Shown here: positions 32,526 to 36,448 of the stretch, piece by piece
Position numbering within the stretch: position 1 is the first letter of the stretch
How the letters are laid out: every line of letters starts with the position of its first letter
Assembly: GCA_900544825.1 (NCBI GenBank)
Contig: UQWP01000034.1
Coordinates: forward strand, 1-36,448
Direction of reading: 5' to 3'
Source: an uncultured Prevotella sp.
GTDB taxonomy: Bacteria; Bacteroidota; Bacteroidia; Bacteroidales; Bacteroidaceae
Length of the DNA stretch: 36,448 nt
Program-made: the position numbers and the translations under genes
Notes under the pieces: generated by a model
Seen by the model: only the letters and a program-made list of their open reading frames with translations
Databases searched by the model: none
Told to the model about the DNA's origin: nothing

Positions 32526-33020
32526 ATGAAAGATTTTGCAGCGATAGATTTCGAGACAGCCAACCAGCAGCGTACAAGCGTCTGCTCGGTGGGCATTGTG
32601 ATCGTGAGGGATGGTGAGAGAGCAGACAGCTTCTACAGCCTCATCAAGCCTGAGCCGGAGTATTACTCTTATTGGAACACCCGGGTTCATGGGTTAACTT
32701 TGGAAGATACGATGAATGCCGATGTCTTCCCGAAAGTCTGGGCAGAGATTGCGCCCAAGATAGAAGGTCTGCCCCTGGTAGCCCACAACGCCCCCTTCGA
32801 CGAAGGCTGCCTCAAGGCTGTATTCCAGATGTATCAGATGGAATATCCCGGCTACGAATTCCACTGCACCTGCCGAGCCTCCCGAAGAAAGTTGGGCTCC
32901 CTCCTCCCCAACCATCAACTCCAGACCGTAGCCGCCTATTGCGGTTACGATCTCACCCAGCACCACAACGCCCTGGCAGATGCCGAAGCCTGTGCCTGGA
33001 TAGCAAGAGAGCTGCTATAA
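32526..33020 (+). CDS. DnaQ-like 3'-5' exonuclease (DEDDh family), 164 aa
   Basis: The start is the ATG at 32526; the TTG at 32499 lies within the -7 box. All DEDDh catalytic residues are visible: Asp8 and Glu10 (AIDFETA), Asp92 (HNAPFDEGCL), His147 and Asp152 (HNALADAEA). It should remove nucleotides from 3' ends of DNA or RNA, as a stand-alone exonuclease domain similar to the DNA polymerase III epsilon subunit. Its promoter is embedded in a three-dyad array, so it is tightly regulated, unusual for a housekeeping proofreading enzyme. Confidence 0.88.
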   Translation: MKDFAAIDFETANQQRTSVCSVGIVIVRDGERADSFYSLIKPEPEYYSYWNTRVHGLTLEDTMNADVFPKVWAEIAPKIEGLPLVAHNAPFDEGCLKAVFQMYQMEYPGYEFHCTCRASRRKLGSLLPNHQLQTVAAYCGYDLTQHHNALADAEACAWIARELL

Positions 33021-33030
33021 GCCAAACAGA

Positions 33031-33093
33031 GAAATTTGTGGTGTTTTTACCACAAATTTCTCGCATTTTTGCAGGGAATTTACCACAAATTTC
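33031..33093 (+). promoter_or_regulatory. Triple 12-mer GAAATTTGTGGT upstream of the DUF4143 ATPase
   Basis: GAAATTTGTGGT (33031-33042) and its complement ACCACAAATTTC (33049-33060) form a perfect 12-bp dyad with a 6-bp spacer. A further ACCACAAATTTC lies at 33082-33093, 33 bp from the previous one and one base before the -7 box. It looks like an operator for repression, perhaps by the downstream protein's own winged helix (inference). Confidence 0.6.
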
Positions 33094-33094
33094 G

Positions 33095-33102
33095 TATATT
33101 TG
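33095..33102 (+). promoter_or_regulatory. -7 box of the DUF4143 ATPase gene
   Basis: TATATTTG matches TAnnTTTG, 52 bases before the ATG. A TTTG at 33068 lies 23 bp upstream, slightly longer spacing than usual. Confidence 0.6.
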
Positions 33103-33154
33103 CACCAAAAATGCTAAAAAGCATTCAAACAAATGAATTAATAACAGAAGAAAT

Positions 33155-34327
33155 ATGGAATTATTGAAGCAATTATCCGACAATCTCATCAAACGTACCG
33201 ACACCCGATACGTGAGATATATGTATCATCAGATTCCATGGAAGAATCGGATGACAGCCCTTGTGGGACCTCGTGGCGTGGGTAAGACCACACTCCTCTT
33301 GCAATACATCAAGCAGAATCTCAAGTTGAAGGACACCCTATATGTGAGTGCCGAATCCATCTATTTCGCCAATCATACACTCTTTGAAACAGCCATGAAG
33401 TTCAATCAACTTGGCGGCAAGCATTTCTTTATCGACGAAATACATAAATATAAAGGATGGGCAACGGAGCTGAAGATGATATACGATAATCAGCCCGACC
33501 TGCAAGTAGTGTTTACAGGATCATCAGTGCTTGACATCTATCAGGGAACCGCCGACTTAAGCCGTCGTGTCCTCGTCTATAAAATGCAAGGTCTGTCGTT
33601 TAGAGAATATATTGGCATGAAACTCGGAATCGACCTACCAGCCTACACATTGGAGCAAATCGTCAATCATGAGGTAGAATTGCCGATAGAGATAGACCAT
33701 CCCCTATCCCTCTTCAACGAATATCTGCGCCAGGGGTACTATCCATTTTATGAAGACGAGGGCTATAAAATGCGCTTAAACCAGGTAGTAAGCATGACGC
33801 TGGAAACCGACATTCCCCAATATGCCAACTACACAGTAACCATATCGAGGAAATTGAAGGAACTGATGCAGGTGATAGCAGACAGTGTGCCATTCAAGCC
33901 CAACATGAGCACCATCGCTACAACCATCAAAGCAGACCGCGGCTTGCTTCCCGACTACTTTGAACTTATGGAAAAGGCAGGTCTCATCGCCCAACTCCAC
34001 GATTCAACAAAGGGAGTAAGAGGTCTGGGAAAAGTTGAAAAAGTATATCTCGATAATACAAACCTCTCTTTCGCCCTCACATCTGAAACTCCCGACATAG
34101 GAAATCAACGTGAGACCTTTTTCTTTAATCAGATGAGAGTGAACCATACCGTTTACAATTCTCCCATCTCTGATTTTCTGATAGACGGCAAGACCTTTGA
34201 GATAGGTGGCAAGAAGAAAGGTCAGAAGCAGATAACCGAGGCAGAAGAGGGATATATCGTAAAAGATGATATTGAAACCGGTTTCGGCAATATCATTCCT
34301 CTCTGGACATTCGGAATGAATTATTAA
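33155..34327 (+). CDS. AAA ATPase with DUF4143 domain, 390 aa
   Basis: Walker A is GPRGVGKT (Gly38-Thr45) and Walker B is FFIDEIHK (Asp94, Glu95), followed by the sensor VVFTGSS. A winged-helix-like stretch (about 245-290, MSTIATTIKADRGLLPDY) and the DUF4143 C-terminus follow, where DFLIDGKTFEIGGKKKGQKQI is the degenerate PD-(D/E)XK end of the family. Length is normal. It is the third intact ATPase of this general kind in the window, besides one broken copy. It has its own regulated promoter and a terminator at 34445. The function of this abundant family is not established. Confidence 0.88.
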   Translation: MELLKQLSDNLIKRTDTRYVRYMYHQIPWKNRMTALVGPRGVGKTTLLLQYIKQNLKLKDTLYVSAESIYFANHTLFETAMKFNQLGGKHFFIDEIHKYKGWATELKMIYDNQPDLQVVFTGSSVLDIYQGTADLSRRVLVYKMQGLSFREYIGMKLGIDLPAYTLEQIVNHEVELPIEIDHPLSLFNEYLRQGYYPFYEDEGYKMRLNQVVSMTLETDIPQYANYTVTISRKLKELMQVIADSVPFKPNMSTIATTIKADRGLLPDYFELMEKAGLIAQLHDSTKGVRGLGKVEKVYLDNTNLSFALTSETPDIGNQRETFFFNQMRVNHTVYNSPISDFLIDGKTFEIGGKKKGQKQITEAEEGYIVKDDIETGFGNIIPLWTFGMNY

Positions 34328-34444
34328 GCACCAGGAGGCTACAGAGACTGAGCAGCAGACAAATGCTGAATAAGAATTCACAAGAGCTCTGTAGAGAACA
34401 ATTGAGTTCTATTTACAGACGACATATTTAAGAAATTAATTGGG

Positions 34445-34492
34445 AAAGCGTAGAATCCTACAGGCATCTCTGCCAGCAGGATTCTACGCTTT
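34445..34492 (+). terminator. Rho-independent terminator after the DUF4143 ATPase
   Basis: AAAGCGTAGAATCCT (34445-34459) pairs with AGGATTCTACGCTTT (34478-34492), with an inner GGCA/TGCC stem, followed by T's. The 117 bases between the stop codon and this stem contain only a short CTACAGAG/CTCTGTAG inverted repeat and no gene that I can see. Confidence 0.85.
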
Positions 34493-34548
34493 TTGATACA
34501 GAAGCATACACATGGATTTCTATAATGCAAGCCAAAAGTTTAAACCTA

Positions 34549-35289
34549 TTAAACATTCCCGTTTTTTGTCATTAATGACACTTTTCGGGAATGACTATGA
34601 TTATAAAAGTAGAGATCCTGCACCTTGTCATGGAGCATAGAAGCATGAAGAAGACCATCTTTCCATTCTTCAGGAATTTGGTCTATCCCAAATTTAGCAC
34701 CCAGGATTGCACCTGCTACAGCTGCATTGGTATCCGCATCTCTCCTCCCGATAAAACAATCTTCAGAATACCCTCTTTATACGAGGTTGCATGCCAATAA
34801 GCCCATAGGGCAGCCCCTAAAGTTCTGAGCGTAGCTTACAGATATTCTCCGCATTACTAGTCACATTTTCCTTCAGAAGCCCTACCACCGAAGTTCTCAT
34901 GACGGCTCCATTAGCTGCAGCTTTTTTCTTTCCCAACTTCCAGATAATCTCTGCAGCCTTCTGTGGATTCGAAGTATAGTCGCCAAGAGCCATTACATTA
35001 TAGGTATGCCGGCCAATTCCCATGCCTCCGTTCATCATCCATTCCTTAAACCTTCTGGCAATATCAAGAATATCTACCTTTTGACAAGCCACAAAGGAAT
35101 CTAAGATGCATAGCATCATGTCGGTATCATCAGTCCAGTCGCCTCTTTGCTAACGACGACGATGATCATCTTGCACGATTTGTGAATAGTTCTCTATCCC
35201 ATTAGGATAAAAACGCTCCACCTCTTGCTTGGACATAAACTCCGTGCTCAGCCCCAAGGCATCTCCTACATTATGATCTATTCTGATAT
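34549..35289 (-). pseudogene. Decayed ADP-ribosylglycohydrolase gene
   Basis: Pieces of one ADP-ribosylglycohydrolase appear in order on the minus strand: VGDALGLSTEFMSKQEV; then HRRR, a TAG stop (at 35152-35154) and QRGDWTDDTDMMLCILDSF; then WMMNGGMGIGRHTYN and AANGAVMRTSVVGLL; a break near 34817; then AYWHATSYKEG, a one-base frameshift at the SGGD position, and ADTNAAVAGAILGAKFGID to a stop at 34549. The metal-binding TDDTD and DADTNAA motifs are recognisable. At least three lesions (nonsense, internal deletion, frameshift) and a missing N-terminus make it non-functional. These enzymes remove ADP-ribose from proteins, so an ADP-ribosylation conflict system may once have been present. Confidence 0.8.
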
Positions 35290-36381
35290 TTATTCTTGTA
35301 ATAATTTTGCTTTCTGAACTTGGAATTCTTCTTCTGTAAGAACTCCAGCATCCCTGAGTTGCACCAATTTGGTCAGTTCATCAGCAATGCTATTTGATGA
35401 GGTAGCCTTTTGACTTTGGCTTGCACTACTCTTATCAACTATGTCTATAATGATAGAAAAAATGTCCTTTATGCCTGTAACTTCTTTCATCAGCCCCTCA
35501 TAGAAAATCTTATCGGCAGTATTCTTTGTCTCAAGAACAACTCTATCTTTTCCTGCTTTGAAAATCTCAAGCAAAATTGTAGGATCAGAAGTACTCTTGA
35601 GTAATATCTTTATAGACATCCTTTCGATTTTCTTGTTTTTGACAGCCTTTGCTGTATTACTGCCAACGATAGCACCAACACCACCAAAAAGTAAACCACC
35701 AACTACAGCACCACCAAGAGACTTATTGTACATATCATTACCATTTTCTTCATACGAAATGCTTACAATATCAGAATATCGGTGCAGATGCATACTTGTA
35801 GGAGTAACGATGGCAACAAATTCATTGACATCATCAGTAATGAAAGCATAATCATTATATGCCTTTACAGCAGGAGTAGATTTCTTCAATACCACATTCC
35901 ATTTTTTCAATGTGTAATTAAGATTGAATTCCTTAAGCAATATATTACCTTTGCTTGTCTTTATGCGCAATATCTTGTTATGGGTGGCATCATAAGATAC
36001 TATGTAACTATCTGTTTTCACCGTTTCTGTAACAGAAAAATCTCCAACTACTTGTGTATTTCTACCTTCATTAGTTGTTGCGCATACAGTCACGTCCTGT
36101 CTTTGGGAATTAAAATACAATTTTAAGTCACCATTTCCATAACAATCATCGTAATCCAGCATCTGGGCAAAAATATCCTGCTGTTCTTTTCTTGCCTTTC
36201 GATCAGAAGCCTTACTTTTGGCATTAAGAGCCATGACTAAGCCAACAACTACACCTATAGCGGGTATTATAGCTATGGGATTTCCTGACTCATCAGAATT
36301 GTAAGATAATATAGCCATAATAGCAAAAATTACGGAAAGGACTAGAGCCCCTCCAACACTAAAATCATCTTGTTTTTTCAT
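35290..36381 (-). CDS. Membrane protein with glycine-zipper segment and C-terminal SHOCT domain, 363 aa
   Basis: Two membrane helices lie near the N-terminus (about 10-28 and 35-52). A PH-like beta-rich region (about 85-215) with RYSDIVSISYEENG precedes a Gly-rich stretch (about 225-250, GGAVVGGLLFGGVGAIVG) of glycine-zipper type. The last 35 residues (ADELTKLVQLRDAGVLTEEEF...) are a SHOCT domain, a short oligomerisation module. There is no signal peptide beyond the N-terminal helices. Its stop codon abuts the decayed ADP-ribosylglycohydrolase. The AT-rich codon use resembles accessory genes such as 8284-9549. Function unknown. The last 67 bases of the window upstream of it hold no recognised gene. 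Confidence 0.75.
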   Translation of the reverse strand: MKKQDDFSVGGALVLSVIFAIMAILSYNSDESGNPIAIIPAIGVVVGLVMALNAKSKASDRKARKEQQDIFAQMLDYDDCYGNGDLKLYFNSQRQDVTVCATTNEGRNTQVVGDFSVTETVKTDSYIVSYDATHNKILRIKTSKGNILLKEFNLNYTLKKWNVVLKKSTPAVKAYNDYAFITDDVNEFVAIVTPTSMHLHRYSDIVSISYEENGNDMYNKSLGGAVVGGLLFGGVGAIVGSNTAKAVKNKKIERMSIKILLKSTSDPTILLEIFKAGKDRVVLETKNTADKIFYEGLMKEVTGIKDIFSIIIDIVDKSSASQSQKATSSNSIADELTKLVQLRDAGVLTEEEFQVQKAKLLQE

Positions 36382-36448
36382 ATCAAACTATTTTAACAAT
36401 AGTTCGTTAATAATTCAATAATGTGCTAAGCAGCTATACGCTGTAAGC

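Overview
The window looks like chromosome of a gut or oral Bacteroidota, most likely a Prevotella/Segatella. Supporting signs are repeated Bacteroidota-type promoters (a TAnnTTTG box, often with TTTG or ATTG about 20 bp upstream), a TonB-dependent receptor with a carboxypeptidase-regulatory-like extension, SCSS-type lipoproteins, BspA-type leucine-rich repeats, a tricorn-like S41 protease and several copies of Bacteroidota-amplified ATPase/PD-(D/E)XK genes. I see no tRNA, rRNA, CRISPR array, intact transposase or replication origin.

Layout. (1) 50-1160: an internally deleted ATPase gene, a dispersed repeat and a terminator. (2) 1165-11820: seven plus-strand genes, closely spaced and ended by a strong terminator. 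They encode a small membrane protein, a zinc-ribbon/SPFH/coiled-coil protein, a gingipain-like clan CD cysteine peptidase, an SPFH-GYF_2 protein, an LRR protein with a synuclein-like amphipathic N-terminus, a zinc-ribbon membrane protein with duplicated helical modules, and a GIY-YIG-like/DUF4268-like protein. This is the best candidate for an undescribed system. (3) 11978-17510: an accessory patch where a zinc-finger gene was duplicated, and the second copy was split by a promoter-bearing ATPase-nuclease gene. Repeats, a nested palindrome and another ATPase-nuclease gene follow. (4) 17514-28127, minus strand: a GH20 hexosaminidase and a heme-uptake (hmu) operon in the order hmuS-hmuT-hmuU-hmuV-lipoprotein-hmuR, with a calycin-like lipoprotein where other species have HmuY. 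(5) 28360-36448: a tricorn-like protease divergent from hmu, a flavodoxin whose promoter shares an element with the hmu promoter, a DnaQ-like exonuclease behind three evenly spaced dyads, a DUF4143 ATPase behind a repeated 12-mer, a decayed ADP-ribosylglycohydrolase and a SHOCT-type membrane protein.

How the genes fit together. The hmu genes should take up heme at the outer membrane (HmuR plus lipoprotein) and process it at the inner-membrane/periplasmic face (HmuS with HmuT/U/V). The shared promoter element suggests the flavodoxin responds to the same iron or heme signal. Region 2 encodes proteins that appear cytoplasmic or inner-membrane-attached: SPFH scaffolds, a protease, a membrane-binding LRR protein and a possible nuclease. 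That fits a membrane-stress or anti-invader complex, but this is inference from domain content. Function calls come from motif recognition alone, with no database search.
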